Made by a program: the position numbers and the translations under genes
Shown here: positions 11,066 through 22,818 of the stretch, in pieces
How the letters are laid out: every line of letters begins with the position of its first letter
How positions within the stretch are numbered: the first letter of the stretch is position 1
The notes under the pieces: model-generated
What the model was told of the DNA's origin: nothing
What the model saw: the letters and a program-made list of their open reading frames with translations, nothing else
Databases searched by the model: none
Assembly: GCF_030269925.1 (NCBI RefSeq)
Contig: NC_085129.1
Span: 14,127,501-14,191,500, forward strand
DNA: 64,000 bases
Direction of reading: 5' to 3'
Source of the DNA: Bombyx mori
Lineage: Eukaryota; Arthropoda; Insecta; Lepidoptera; Bombycidae

Positions 11066-11165
11066 TATCGAGGGTTGAAAGGGTATTTGACTTAAGCGAC
11101 GTTTTTGCAGCTTTACAGGAGAGCCATATAAATTTTAAAATTTGGAAAAAATATCATAAGAACAA
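11066..11165 (+). repeat. Dispersed repeat J, partial copy
   Basis: Shares TTACAGGAGAGCCAT, then AAATTTTAAAATTTGG-like text and ATATCAT, with the copy at 56370-56491. It begins ATCGAGGGTTGAAAGGG, like the inverted end of that copy. The right end is missing. Confidence 0.4.
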
Positions 11166-11324
11166 AACTTCTTCAGCTATTTGTATGGGGTAAACTTAAT
11201 TGAAGTTCAATCAAAAACATCAAATTGTCGATACTAATACCAAATGATACGGACCTTTAATTAGAAAGATAAATGCCGCATATTAAGCAAAATTTCGCTT
11301 AAACCAAATAGCCAGTCTTTATTG

Positions 11325-11382
11325 CTGGTAGATCCGGGCGGGTAGCACCACCCTGTCCATTTCTACCGCAAAGCAATCACGT
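11325..11382 (+). mobile_element. SINE-A fragment
   Basis: GGCGGGTAGCACCACCCTGT-CCATTTCTACCG resembles the first part of the SINE-A body. The rest is not recognisable. Confidence 0.35.
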
Positions 11383-11535
11383 TTTTATTAAATTTATTTA
11401 TTTTATTATTATTTGTGGTCATAGGTTAACAAAGATTAATAAGTTAATATTAATAAATGTATCACTATTTCCTGCTAGTAAAGCGTACAAATATTAGGTG
11501 TATTTAACTCTATTCTACTGTATCATCTAAATTAT

Positions 11536-11850
11536 CTAAAGTTTATCGTCTAAATATTCTGACATACTATAGTAAGCTTTACCTAATAAAAATACTTGCA
11601 ATTTTTGCTTAAAATCTTGTAAATTTACTGTCTTCAAAATTCTTATAGGTAGTTTATTAAATATTCTTGTTGACATGCTAAAAAAAACTCTTGTCATAAA
11701 GGGCAGTTCTATGAGGTAGCGAAGAAATCTTTAAAGTATTCCTAACAGATTGCGGTTTGTTACAGACCTAATACAATATAAACCAATTGAGACTACAGTT
11801 CTATGTCTCGTGGCATTCAAATCGCATAAAACTATTGAAGTCATAACTGC
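11536..11850 (-). pseudogene. LINE ORF2 C-terminus (CR1/Jockey type)
   Basis: The minus strand reads in frame over 62 codons (11721-11536). It includes FSMSTRIFNKLPIRILK, then LQDFKQKLQVFLLGKAYYSM and SEYLDDKL, then stop. The pattern NxLPxxI...FKxxLxxFLLxxAYYSxxEYL is a common ending of insect CR1- and Jockey-like ORF2 proteins. Upstream the frame shifts, and no reverse transcriptase motif remains. Confidence 0.65.
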
Positions 11851-12589
11851 TTATACACAACCATACTAAATACATATCCTGTTTATTGATAAATCTTACG
11901 CCTTGGAATTTTTCCGTTAAGATGATTGGAATATACCTAAAATATCTTGACAGAAAGCAAGTAAATACAATCGAATGTTTTAAAAAAGGTCTGTGAAAAA
12001 TGTTTAAACACAAAAACCAGTATATAACCGAAATAGCACTAGACTAATTAAAGAAAACAATTTACGCAAAGTCGTTCCTCGCTTTCCCTCCATAAACCTG
12101 CCCTGTGTTTAGACATGACCCTCCTTTATCCACCTCCATCTAGCAATGAGAACCATCTCGTTACAGACTTCAAAACTCGGGATGAAATCTCCAAACAGAT
12201 CCTTAATATATCCGCCGCATCATAGACATATCTTATTAAATCTAATAATTTTACACGACAACCCGAATCTATGTAACTATTGAAGAGTCCCATGATATCA
12301 TGGTGTCCATTAACGTAACGCGGGACGATGGCATCGACAGCTGTAATGAGATGATGGTGCTGTCAACCGTTTGACACGGGTTCGATGCTGACCCTGTACC
12401 AAAACATGATCCATTGATATAATAGTACCCTAGTCAGCCAATGCGATACACGTCTTCGCTGGCTGTACTTGACTTGATTTACCTAATCTTGTGTTGTTAT
12501 TATTATATCATATACGTATGCAGTTTAAAAGCTAAAAAACCCGCTTAAATATACAAAAATACTTTAGAAAATTATTAATTTCATCCTTT
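11851..12589. other. Unassigned region
   Basis: No supported gene. The area up to about 12010 may still be worn LINE sequence on the minus strand. Confidence 0.3.
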
Positions 12590-12594
12590 TTTGA

Positions 12595-12745
12595 TACTGG
12601 TCAGGATATTAGAGCGAGTTTATGCAATTAGTATATTGTCATCAGTCCTTGATGGTTGTGCAAATTTTCAAGTTAATCGAATGTTTTGAAGTAAGTGAAA
12701 ATTACGTATAAAGATTTGGTTACATGACAAACATACTTAGGTTGA
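12595..12745 (+). repeat. Dispersed repeat I
   Basis: TATTGTCATCAGTCCTTGATG, CAAGTTAATCGAATGTTTTG, then AAGATTTGGTTACATGACAA recur with changes at 31189 and 39012. The layout resembles the interior of a non-autonomous Helitron, but no end is visible. Confidence 0.45.
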
Positions 12746-12765
12746 TACTTAGTATAGCCTCTGAG

Positions 12766-13090
12766 GAATTGTTTGAGATGATCACATCATCTCTTTTATC
12801 ATCGCACCGTCTAACACTGGACCAGAGATCCTAACTACGGAGAAGCAGTGTGTTCATCCACAGAGCGTTTCCAGAGATCTTTTAACGTAACATCCGGCTT
12901 TGGAATGAGCTTCGTGGTCTTCCCATACCAGAATAATATGTCTTACTTCGAAGTTTATGGAGAGTACGCTATGATAGGCATATGCTTGGCTGTGACCCTG
13001 GCATTGCTGACGTTAATGAACTGCTTACCATCTGGTGGGTTGTATTCTCGTCTGCCTACAAAGGCCATACAAAATACAAAGAAATTAAAA
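12766..13090 (+). pseudogene. LINE-B ORF2 C-terminus and 3' end
   Basis: TGAGGAATTGTTTGAGATGA starts the block. CGTTTCCAGAGATCTTTTAA and CATCCGGCTTTGGAATGAGC encode the worn SFLPRTIRLWNEL-type motif. CTGGCATTGCTGACG leads into the 3' UTR, which ends ACAAAGGCCATACAAAA. The frame has stops and shifts. This shows that LINE-B tails belong to a LINE, not a SINE. Confidence 0.7.
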
Positions 13091-13448
13091 ACGGGGTAGG
13101 CGCTTCCAAGTAGATGTCTGACACAATATCATTAACCTACCCCAGAAGACGCGCTTCGCTTCGCTTCATCATAATCACAACCACGAATCCTTATCTTAAG
13201 AATTAATCTTACTAATATTTAATTTCTGTTTGTTCGTCTTTTACGTTCACAGATTATTCATCGGATCTATTTGGATCTTTGTACAGTTGCTATTGGTGTT
13301 TGCGCGATCATTTTCAATAACATTATAGATGACGTATGGATCGTTTTAAAAGCGTCATCTAATCTAGTCCGACACAATAGCAGAGAGTGACAATACACAG
13401 ATGTGTATAATTTTATATATCGCATGTATATTTTATATGTCGCATTCA

Positions 13449-13690
13449 TTGGTGGTAGGACCTCTTGTGAGACCGCACGGGTAGGTACCACCACCCTGCC
13501 TATTTCTGTCGTGAAGCAGTAATGCGTTTCGGTTTGAAGGGCGGGGCAGCCGTTGTAACTATACTGAGACCTTAGAACTGATATCTCAAGGTGGGTGGCG
13601 CATTCACGTTGTAGATGTCTATGGGCTCCAGTAACCACTTAACACCAGGTGGGCTGTGAGCTCGTCCACCCATCTAAGAAAAAAATAAAT
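13449..13690 (+). mobile_element. SINE-A copy
   Basis: TTGGTGGTAGGACCTCTTGT to ACCCATCTAAGAAAAAAATA. Near full body, few changes. Confidence 0.85.
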
Positions 13691-13790
13691 AAAAATAAAA
13701 TAAAATCCAATAAGGGTTTGAACGGTGCGAGTTTTTGCTCAACGTAAGTGAAGCTTCAATCCCAGTTGGATGGCGGTATTTTGATGTACA

Positions 13791-14040
13791 TACATATCGA
13801 CGCTTGAAAGGCAAACGTGACTAAGCGACAATAACTGCTTTGTACATAAATGATAGAGGCAATAACCATATTCGATGCGCAAAAAAGATATATTTCTAGG
13901 TCTATTAAAATCATTTCAATCCTACAGCTAGATTCATTAAAATAGGGTTTTTTTTTCAGGTATTTCAACTTTAAATTAGTCTACTGTAAAATTCACGCAT
14001 TGGCGCTTAGTCACGTTTGCCTTTCAAGCGTCGATATGTA
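13791..14040. mobile_element. 246-bp TA-flanked MITE F, copy 1
   Basis: The ends CATATCGACGCTTGAAAGGC and AAACGTGACTAAGCG are exactly inverted at the right (CGCTTAGTCACGTTTGCCTT, then TCAAGCGTCGATATG). TA lies outside each end. The inside is AT-rich with no frame. A second copy lies at 16928 with its interior reversed. Confidence 0.9.
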
Positions 14041-14760
14041 TATAAGCATTTCAACGACAAACAATCACATCTGGTTTGTTTGTGAACGCTACCGACTACA
14101 TATAAAAGTGAAATAACATTTGCTATCATCAAATCAAACACCGAATAAACGTAACGAAAGCCTAAGGCCCCGCGTGGTTGATACAGAGATGGAAACAAGA
14201 ATATAATAAGCCCCAAGTGTTCGCGGGACGACGCGAACAAATATAAAACCAATTCTAACCGGATAACGAGTTAAACTTGTACAAAACAACAAGTCGAACG
14301 AAAATAAACACCTGTTTCATTACTATTATAACTCGTGAGGAATTCGACTTAACGTTTATTTTTCGCACTCACGACACTTGTATACTAGATACGAATGTTA
14401 CTATTGGCAGGACTTATTGTTAAAGCGGGTAGTTTCTAATCTTTGACGTGATAGCTTCAAATCGACGAACACCAGTTGCACGCACGAAAAAGTGTCACGT
14501 TCCGCCTGAGACTGAGCGTGCAAACGAGAGCGCGAAACAAACGATAGAGAGGCACAATCGACCCAGGCGTTAATTTATCGATAAAATAATAATTTTTTAA
14601 TTAACTCCTTAAACAAAACAATAATAACTCAGTGATAATAATTCAATTCATAAAAGTATGCAATTCTTCATCAATGTTTTTTTATGACGTTATCCTGTAA
14701 AGTTATCGTCCGTAAAACGAACGTAACACATAATATTTTTGGGCAAACCACTACAATTAG
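14041..14760. other. Unassigned region
   Basis: No recognised gene. The stretch near 14420-14560 is GC-richer and may be an old repeat. Confidence 0.3.
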
Positions 14761-14761
14761 T

Positions 14762-15000
14762 CTCGAGGGACTATTCTGGCACCGGGTGCACAGGCAAGCT
14801 CACGGGGCTCAGCCCGAGAGACTCTAACAGTTGCCGTAGCAAGACCGGATCGGAATCGCAATTCACTGAGAAGATCCCGCGAGAAACTCAGTGGGCAGTG
14901 TGTGTGTCTTGATCGCAATCGACGGGTCTCGACGAGAACAGCGACTCGTGCTTGGAGTGCCCAATTAATATGATCAAGATCATCTCCAGATAGATGCCAG
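14762..15000 (+). mobile_element. SINE-C copy, diverged
   Basis: AAGCTCACGGGGCTCAGCCC, then GGATCGGAATCGCAA, then GAGAAGATCCCGCGAGAAAC and TCAGTGGGCAGTG. The downstream part GACGGGTCTCGACGAGAACA also fits the family. Confidence 0.7.
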
Positions 15001-15359
15001 TGTTCACATTATTATGCATAGGACATACTGAAACAATATTTTTTTTCAAACGACTAATTAAGGAACATTATTTAACCAAATAGATATAAGAAACACATAG
15101 TAATTAGTTTTTTTTTTTTATAAAAGACAGTTTATTAAAAAAAACATAATATCACATAAAAAAATAATATGAAAACTCATTAATTTTCCACGATTCGAAT
15201 CAAACAAAAACGGTCATAGGTCAACGATATTTCACAAACGATATCCCAATGTCAATGACACTATTAATATTATTATTCAAATCTTCGATAACAAATTTAG
15301 ACTTGTTTTTTTAAATCTTACTAATATCATAAATATTTAGTTGCCCGAGTTCTTCGGTT

Positions 15360-15590
15360 TTTTTTTCTTCTTTTTACCTTTTTTTCTTCCTACCTATGCT
15401 GATAGCCTTGAGAGGCTATGTCAGCTTCACCCTAACGTGTGTAGGTGAGCTCACAGGGCTCAAACCGGAGTGTTGCTAACACTGGCCCTAGCAAGACCAT
15501 TGCTTCGCAGAATCTACCACCGGATCGGAAACGCGACCCACTGAGAAGATCCGGCGAGAAACTCAGTGGGCTGTGTCTATGGGTGTTGTC
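15360..15590 (+). mobile_element. SINE-C copy
   Basis: Starts in a pyrimidine-rich run, then CTGATAGCCTTGAGAGGCTA, GAGCTCACAGGGCTCAAACC and GAGAAGATCCGGCGAGAAAC. It is cut off after TGTGTCTATGGGTG, so the 3' third is missing. Confidence 0.75.
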
Positions 15591-16050
15591 CTAATAGCCA
15601 GTTCTTCAATGCAATGTATATTTTCACCTCGTACTTACAATATTTTCATTGTAATATCTACGAGCAACTACTTATCACATTTTAGATTTAGTGCCACATT
15701 GTCCTCAGACGTAAAAAGCAGTTAATAATCTATTCGCCACACGAACGCATTAAACGCTCTTCGCATTTCTAAACATGAACGAATGAACATAACTTTGCGA
15801 AATCTCAAATAGTCTGCCCCAAAAATTCGATGAAACTTCACGACGTAATGCTGTAATCTAGTTCGATCAACGTACGATAGGTGGCGCCATTAGTTACGAA
15901 AATCTGTTATTGCGATCCACCCGGCAACAGAACGAATCTCAGTTTAGTTCGGAGACAGATAAACCCTTGGACCTAAAATGCCGAGATAAATACAGCGGCA
16001 TTCTGAATTTAAGGCCTATGCGCATCACAACCATTGAATACCAAATCCTC

Positions 16051-16325
16051 TTAGATGGGTGGCTTAAATGGAGCCTTTCCTCCTCCACCTCGTTGCATCG
16101 TGTTCCTCAATTTGGCTCGGACTATGTTCCTCCATTCCTTCCTGTTTTCTGCACAGTGGATAGCGGCATTGTTGCTGCAGTCCAATGGCATCTTAATTTG
16201 ATCGGACCAGCGCATAGGACTATGCTCCTTAGAACTCTTTCCTTCCACTTTGCCGGTGATGAGTAATTTTTCGAGATTGCCACCATTTCTCCTCGCAACG
16301 TGACAGAAAAACTCGAAATGGAGCC
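16051..16325 (-). pseudogene. RTE-like LINE ORF2 C-terminus
   Basis: In one minus-strand frame, FFCHVARRNGGNLEKLLITG is followed by KVEGKSSKEHSPMRWSDQIK and AENRKEWRNIVRAKL. It matches the terminal block seen at 9771-10160 (same order: HIA, LEKLMVTGKV, RWTDQI), so it is a second copy of the same LINE family. There is no catalytic domain. The 118-codon plus-strand frame here is a shadow. Confidence 0.75.
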
Positions 16326-16337
16326 TATAGACATCAA

Positions 16338-16478
16338 TAAGTACCTACCTACAAGTTACAAACAAGATATTCGGTCCACCGATATATAGAGACAATATAT
16401 CCTCGTCAACAAGTACCTACAAGTTACAAACAAGACATTCAGTCCATCGATATACCGAGCAAATATATCCTTGTTAAA
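16338..16478 (+). repeat. Direct tandem duplication, unit about 68 bp
   Basis: AGTACCTAC-ACAAGTTACAAACAAGA, then ATTC-GTCCA-CGATATA, then AATATATCC-CGT occurs twice in a row with roughly ten differences. It looks like an old local duplication. Confidence 0.7.
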
Positions 16479-16927
16479 AGCACTACTCCTTCGATCAGGC
16501 AACATCAGTAATCACTTCGAAATATACGTCGACTGAGAAGTCAAAAAGCGTTATCAACGAAATAATCGTAAAACAGTTTATCTCAACATCGAACTTCATA
16601 TATCAATTCCTACATAGTGCTTGTTGCTAGCGTCACACGCGAGAGCATCTGAGACCACTGCAGTTTGTTAAACGCACGTACACTTACTACCAAGTGTACT
16701 GGGAGCACGTCGATCCATCCAGAACATAAGGAACCTTCACTTTGTTGACGTAATTCCTTTCCTATTTTAGTATCTTTATTAAGGACAAGTTGTTGATACA
16801 GGAGTCGGCACCACCGCCTTCCCTATGCAGCGAAGCGATCCTTCTTTTTGGACTCCGAAGGGCGTCACCACTAGTGATGCAATGCAATTCGCGTAAACTC
16901 AAAACAGCCTCGAACATTCATTATTTA

Positions 16928-17197
16928 CATATCGACGCTTGAAAGGCAAAAGTGACTAAGCGACAATGCGTGAACTTTACAGTAGACTAATTTAAAGTTG
17001 AATGAAATACCTGAAAACTAAATTTATTTTAACGAATCTAGCTGTAGTAGAATCTAGCTAGTAACTGTAGGATTGAAATGATATTAATAGACCTAGAAAT
17101 ATATTTTTTCTGCGCATCGAATATGGTTATTGCCTATCATTTATGTACAAAGCAGTTATTGTCGCTTAGTCACGTTTGCCTTTCAAGCGTCGATATA
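16928..17197. mobile_element. TA-flanked MITE F, copy 2
   Basis: Same inverted ends as copy 1 (CATATCGACGCTTGAAAGGC left; TTTGCCTTTCAAGCGTCGAT right). The interior is in the opposite orientation. It carries one extra duplication near GAATCTAGCTGTAGTAGAAT. Left flank TA; the right flank has decayed. Confidence 0.85.
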
Positions 17198-17439
17198 TTT
17201 TTTTAAATAATTTAAAATCTTATTGTTCTATTGAAAGAGCGACCTTGCTGTTAGGAAGTTGCAATTTTAATGACCACCGCGATTCGTAATGGCGAGTATT
17301 TCGTACTACGAGTAATTCCGTTCGAAAACATTGTATTGTTTCAGTGACTTCCCGAAAAAAAAACAGCGACATGACAACGATTTGAAAACACACGTAAGAA
17401 ATTGTTAAATCCACAATTATGCACAATTTAAATCAGCGC

Positions 17440-17610
17440 AGCGTCGCAAAAAAAGCAAACATGATGCAAACTCAAGCGTGACCAATGTCAGATAGGACTC
17501 GGATCTGACTCAGCGGTGACGTCAGAAGCCGATCACCGCACGACTGAGCACCACTTAGACCGACGCGATTGCAGAAAAACGCGAACGCTTAAAACCGAAA
17601 TTTTTATACG
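17440..17610. promoter_or_regulatory. GC-richer segment with CRE-like site
   Basis: A TGACGTCA palindrome at 17517-17524 matches the CREB/ATF consensus. No nearby gene is seen, so function is doubtful. Confidence 0.15.
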
Positions 17611-17613
17611 AGA

Positions 17614-18018
17614 CTAGCTGTACCCGTCCGCTTCGCTGGGCATTTAAAATTAACATTATTATTTCTCACCCCCACAAAGACTCTCATCATTGACGCCCCC
17701 GCAACTGGTGTAGGGAGTCCAACGCTCATATAAATATTAGCCTATCCATTAAGTACATGTATTTTCTACATGGATACCAAGTTAATACAAACATAAAGAA
17801 TCCGTCCGACGTGTCCCCACATCAAAGGAAAAACAAAATTGTTATTTTTATTGAATTCCGAGCACTTTCATATTTTATACCTACCTACTACTATCTACCT
17901 TTTAAACCTTCTCTGGACTTCCGCAAATAATTCAAGACCAAAATTAGCCAAATTTTGTCGAGCCGTTCTCGAGTTTTAGCGAGACTAACGAACAGCAATT
18001 CATTTATATATATATAGA
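17614..18018 (-). mobile_element. Lep1-like non-autonomous Helitron
   Basis: Read on the minus strand it starts TCTATATATATATAAATG and ends CGGGTACAGCTAG. It is preceded by A and followed by T, as Helitron insertions require. The hairpin-like CCCAGCGAAGCGGACGGG lies just before the end. Internal pieces match the Helitron start at 63903 and the copy at 59216. It encodes no Rep/helicase. Confidence 0.85.
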
Positions 18019-18239
18019 TAGATAGATAATTAAATTTAAATATATAAGCTTTTGAGTTAATCAATTAATAATCAATTCATTGCATAGAATCGACCGTGTC
18101 TCAACATTTTCAGTGCGAGTACGCCGGTAAGCTATGATTGAATGTTTACTGGTGGCTCGGAGGCCTTTCCAGTTTCATCAGGACAGGTGGGCGAGCAAAG
18201 GCTCAGCCAGGAGAGGTGGGATAGGCTAACAGCTGGCTG

Positions 18240-18356
18240 AGCGCCTCCGAAGGAGACCTAACAACTCAAGAGCAGCTGCTTCGCGGATGAATCCACTACC
18301 GGATCGGAATCGCGACCCACTGAGAAGATCCGGCGAGAAACTCAGCGGGCTGTATG
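18240..18356 (+). mobile_element. SINE-C fragment
   Basis: CGGATCGGAATCGCGACCCA, GAGAAGATCCGGCGAGAAAC and TCAGCGGGCTGTATGG. The upstream part differs from other copies (GCGCCTCCGAAGGAGACC), so it may be a subtype. Confidence 0.65.
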
Positions 18357-18379
18357 GCAGTACCTGATTTGTTGTTTGC

Positions 18380-18467
18380 GTAGATGGGTGAGAGAACTCA
18401 CGGCTCACCTGGTGTTAAGTGGTTTCAAGAAGCCCATAGATGTCAAAACGTGAATGCCACCTATAGA
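18380..18467 (-). mobile_element. SINE-A 3' fragment
   Basis: TAGATGGGTGAGAGAACTCA to GTGAATGCCACC, only the last third of the sense-strand element. Confidence 0.6.
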
Positions 18468-18481
18468 CGTGTGGTTGTATA

Positions 18482-18597
18482 GTTTTTTTCATTACCTTTT
18501 TAAGCAGATGAGCATATGGCTCAACTGATGGTAGGCAGTAAACATCGCTCATCGACGTCCGTAATGCCAGGGGCACAGCCAAACCTCTATCAACATG
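18482..18597 (-). mobile_element. LINE-B 3' end, diverged
   Basis: TTAAGCAGATGAGCATATGG, then GACGTCCGTAATGCCAGGGG and CACAGCCAAACC. It lies next to the SINE-A fragment. Confidence 0.6.
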
Positions 18598-19221
18598 TCA
18601 GGTAATATACACACTGACGTGTCAAATTATAATTAAAATAACACAATAAGTCCATCTAATAATGTATTTTATGCTTTCGGACAAAATACATTTCTCAGCG
18701 GCGATGAATTTCAAATATTTTGTGGAATTATTTTCAATCATTTAATACGAAATACTCTTGGACCTGACACGGTCTAATAGTGCTTGCATTCTTAACAACA
18801 CAATTCGTAATTAATCGTCTCCCTATTGTCTGAGCCCATTGTGATTTCACGCCGACATTGTTCCGCGCTTTTGTTTCGCCCGTGACATAACACCGAGAGC
18901 CACTCGAGAAACCGACCCGTGGTTAACACGCTCAATGTCAGTGTCAAGAGCTCACAGACCTATACTCAGTGTGTGCACAGGTGATTTAAAAAAATAATAT
19001 GTTTATCTTGAAGTCACGTAGTCGACCGATAAGGAACTACTTTCGATCGTATCTTTGTTTATAGGAATCTTTCAATTTAGATTTCGTCTGTATGTGCGTT
19101 TTGATGTGTGTCTGTGTGTGTGCGTTTATTGGAGAATTTTGGCGTTTTAGTATCAGTATTATGCATGGATGTTTAAAAGGACCACCTACTTTAATTTGTT
19201 TCTTAAGATTCCGACATTGAA
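18598..19221. other. Unassigned region
   Basis: No gene or repeat recognised. A short TGTG-rich run lies near 19095-19125. Confidence 0.4.
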
Positions 19222-19463
19222 TTTTTTTTTGCTTAGGCGGGTGAACGATCTCACAACCCACCTGGTCTTAAGTGGTTACCGGAGCCCATAGACATCTACA
19301 ACGTAAATGCGCCATCCACCTTGAGATATAAGTTCTAAGGTCTCAGTATAGTTACAACGGCTGCCCCACCCTTCAAACTGAAACGCATTACTGCTTCACG
19401 GCAGACATAGGCGGGGTGGCGGTACCTACTCGTGCGGACTCACAAGAGGTCCTACCACTAGTA
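19222..19463 (-). mobile_element. SINE-A copy
   Basis: TTGCTTAGGCGGGTGAACGA to GAGGTCCTACCACTAGTAA. Near full body. Confidence 0.85.
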
Positions 19464-20601
19464 AAGATTTTCGCAATTACAAACAACAGAATTAACGTTT
19501 GTGTCAGAATATTATTTTTTTTAATTTCCTTTGAACACAAAGAGCTATCAGTACCTTGAGGTCTATCTATTCAGATGTCATCATTAGTAAAACGTCAACT
19601 ATACGTAGCCATAGTTATAATAGAATAAAAATAAATCCGACAAAAATCTAAATCGCCCTAACGACGTTCACAAAATAAACTCGCATATATACAAAAACAA
19701 TGTAACAATCGATCTAACAAGTATATTACAACTGATCTGTGAAAAATCTCTATGAAATACCCTGCAACAGTCGTTGTTGAATCTTCATTAGTTTTCAAGA
19801 GCTGTGGATACAAATAAAACCACTGTAATTGACTAATCTCGTATATATTCTTATCATCTTATTGTTTCCGGCGTTTAAAATTCCCTGCACAACTCCTGGT
19901 CACGGATGACACGCGAGATCAAATTGTAAAAGGCGTATTATATACATATATATCGTTCTCGAAATTTGGCCATTTCATAAATTCATACCGGCACATATCT
20001 TTCAGGCTCTAACCATCATAAAGATGTTAGTCAAAATTAATGTAAGGTCTCCTAGAGACCTTAGGGAACTCCCACTATTTCGTCGGGAAAAATGATACGG
20101 CAAAATAATCTATTTCAAAATTAACCTATCAAAAAAACAAAGAAAAAAATGATACGGAAAAATAATCTATTTCAAAATGAACGACCCAAAAAATATACCC
20201 AAATAATAATTTTAAAGTTATATCTTCGCCTAAAACTCATTTTGACGCGCGCAATGCCAAACACGATGACGTATGTCAATGTGACACTTTGAATGTCACC
20301 GACATTACGATGGATGCTAACGACAAAAGTCAGCTGCTACATCAAAAACGCGTGCTCCGACATTTTAGCATTCGTATGTCAAGTTGTTTTGAATTCACGT
20401 GCGTTTCGATGTTGTTTCTTTCGTTATGTAACGTGTCATCTAAAAATGTATTTCAAATGACGTAATACTAAAAAGCTGTGACGTGAATTATTCGATTGAT
20501 TTGTTATGGAAACAGTGCTAGGTATTTGTGGATAGCACTAATTATTTTTTACTAAATCATAAACGACACATCCAATCGGCTGTCCACTGAATATTGAATT
20601 G
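19464..20601. other. AT-rich region with a short tandem duplication
   Basis: AAATGATACGG-AAAATAATCT followed by ATTTCAAAAT-AAC occurs at about 20089 and again at about 20148, a direct repeat of roughly 58 bp. No gene is supported. Confidence 0.5.
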
Positions 20602-20892
20602 TTAATTGTTGAATGGTATCTGGAAAAGTCGCAGGATTCCAGTTAAGAGTCTATAAGCCCCGTGCGCTGTCCTACCAACCCTGAGAGGCTGGAATAGCCC
20701 CTCGCGGCTTCCGGCAGAGAGTTGTTGTTGTTCTAGTACCCCGCTGATACATAGGGTCCTCATAAGTTGACTCCACTTGACCCTGTCTTGCGGTTGCTCC
20801 TTGACACTCCAGGTCACGTTGGCAGTCTTCATCTCGCTCTCAAGGATGTACGGGGCGACAAGGTCTTCCTCTGCCATACGGTTGCCACTCAA
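20602..20892 (-). pseudogene. LINE ORF2 C-terminus remnant, tentative
   Basis: A 96-codon frame holds the stretch NVTWSVKEQPQDRVKWSQLM and RTLCISGVLE. The DRxKWxxLxxxLC pattern is typical of the last part of RTE/CR1-like ORF2 proteins in insects. No catalytic residues are in view, so the call rests on this one motif. Confidence 0.4.
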
Positions 20893-20944
20893 ACGACGAG
20901 ATTGATGCTGCGTTGACTCCGCTGCGCTGTAAAGTGTGTCCTAT

Positions 20945-21135
20945 TCTAGCCCACTGAGTTTCTCGCCGGATCTTCTCAGCGAGTCGCATTTCTGACCCGG
21001 TGCTAGACTCTACGAAGCACTGCTCTTGCTAGGGTCAGTGCAACACTCCGGTTTGAGTCCCGTGAGCTCACCTACACACGTTAGGCTGAAGCTGAAATAG
21101 CCTCTGAAGGCTATCAGCATAGTTAGGGGGAAAAA
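20945..21135 (-). mobile_element. SINE-C copy
   Basis: AGCCCACTGAGTTTCTCGCC, then GGTTTGAGTCCCGTGAGCTC and TAGCCTCTGAAGGCTATCAG on the plus strand, the reverse of the 15360 copy. Its outer end meets the LINE remnant above, so one may have inserted into the other. Confidence 0.75.
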
Positions 21136-21558
21136 AAGTGTCCTATTCAACACAGCGAGTAGGTAGAGAAAATCAATACATCTATTATAAAACATTACAG
21201 TAGTTACGCGTTTACGTAACGAAAATCACCTCTAAGCACAACAAAAGTCAAGTTTATCTTCACGTGGACAACAAAATTTTGTTTATTCGAAGCGATGTTA
21301 TCATTTCTTATCTTTCAGCGAGAGATAAGTAAAAGGATAAACAAAAGATATCGGATAACGTAACGAAAATATGATATCCGCGAAAGTGGACGATTAAAGT
21401 TATAAACATCAACTATGTTGACATTGCACGAAAACAAACCAACGCGAGATACGTTAACAACAAGCGTCCGTTTTTGTGACAAACATAAACGGGACACATT
21501 GCGATTTAGCGAATCACGGACAGCCGCGACTATCCCTATTCCTAAACTTGATTTGAAT

Positions 21559-21882
21559 TGACTTCCACGGTGAAGGAACGACATCGTGTAATAAAAATCA
21601 AACCCGCAAAATTATAATTTGCGTAATTACTGGTGGTAGGACCTCTGGTGAGTCCGCGCGGCCTACCCGCGCTACCACTACCCTGCCTACTTCTGCCGTG
21701 AAGAAGCGTTTCGGTTTGAATGATGGGGCAGCCATTGTACTGTAAAAGCGGCGACTTAGAACTCATGTCTCAAGGTAGGCGGCGGCATGAGGCATGATAA
21801 CAATGTTGACTATGGCCTCCTGTAACTATTTAACAGTAGGTGAGCCGTAAGCTCATCCACCCATAAAAGCCATTAAAAAAAA
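21559..21882 (+). mobile_element. SINE-A copy with part of the head
   Basis: Starts TTGACTTCCACGGTGAAGGA, CATCGTGTAATAAAAATCAA and GCAAAATTATAATTTGCGTA, which is the segment between the tRNA-like head and the common body in the fuller copies. The body follows with an odd GCGGCCTACCCGCGCTACCA and the tail CATAAAAGCCATTAAAAA. Confidence 0.8.
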
Positions 21883-22137
21883 CCTTACAGCAGAGTAAAT
21901 TCATAAAAAAACATTTTATCTGTATTAAGAGTTTTATTTAAGGTCGCTTTTTCAATCTAAACTTTTTTTAGGAGTTGGTAATAACTGTAGAGTAATCGTT
22001 GCGCGCAGGCTAAAGCAAGGTCAGTGCTGTGATGTCATCGGTCATGCCACTGCCCTAAAGAATTGCTGGCTTAGTGACTGCATTACGCAGTCAATACGTA
22101 TGTATAGTATTATAATAGAAGAATCCGGTGTCTAGGT

Positions 22138-22342
22138 ATTTTTTTTTATTCCTTAGATGGGTGGACGAGCTCACAGCCCACCTGGTGTTAAGTGGTTACT
22201 GGAGCCCATAGACATCTACGACGTAAATGCGCCACCCACCATGAGAAGTTCTTAGGTCTCAGTATAGTTACAACGGCTGCCCCACCTTTCATACCGAAAC
22301 ACATTACTGCTTCACGGCAGAAATAGGCGGGACGGTGGTAAT
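22138..22342 (-). mobile_element. SINE-A copy fused to LINE-B
   Basis: TTCCTTAGATGGGTGGACGA to AATAGGCGGGACGGTGGT. It then switches at 22343-22365 to AATAGCCAAGCCGCTGCCTA, the inner end of LINE-B. The switch suggests insertion or recombination between the two families. Confidence 0.75.
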
Positions 22343-22818
22343 AGCCAAGCCGCTGCCTACCGCAATAATATATAATATAATAATTAATATAGCTGAATAC
22401 ATATTGTGTGATGTGAACGAATAGATGTCGATAAAAACTAATTATCTTCGTCTTTTCTAATACAATGCTCATAGCCTGCTTAAGTGTCACTCGCCGAAGC
22501 TAATTTTCTCTTTATCGTCAGCCGAAAATTCAACATCGTATGATTCGGTTACAACACAAACACGACAACTAATCACAACAATTTGCCGTTAATTACCTTT
22601 ATTGATAGCATTCATTCCGTGCGGACAACGCGAAGGATCGTTATAGGAAAATATGAAACGTAATTGTATTAGAACGATATACATACATATAGCTATGGAT
22701 TGAACTCAACGTGGTATTACCAGATATATATTTATACGTATCATATAATAGTGAACTTGCTTTGTACGTCCAGACAAGTGTGCGATAATGAATGATGTAA
22801 CTTAATTATTATCTTTAC

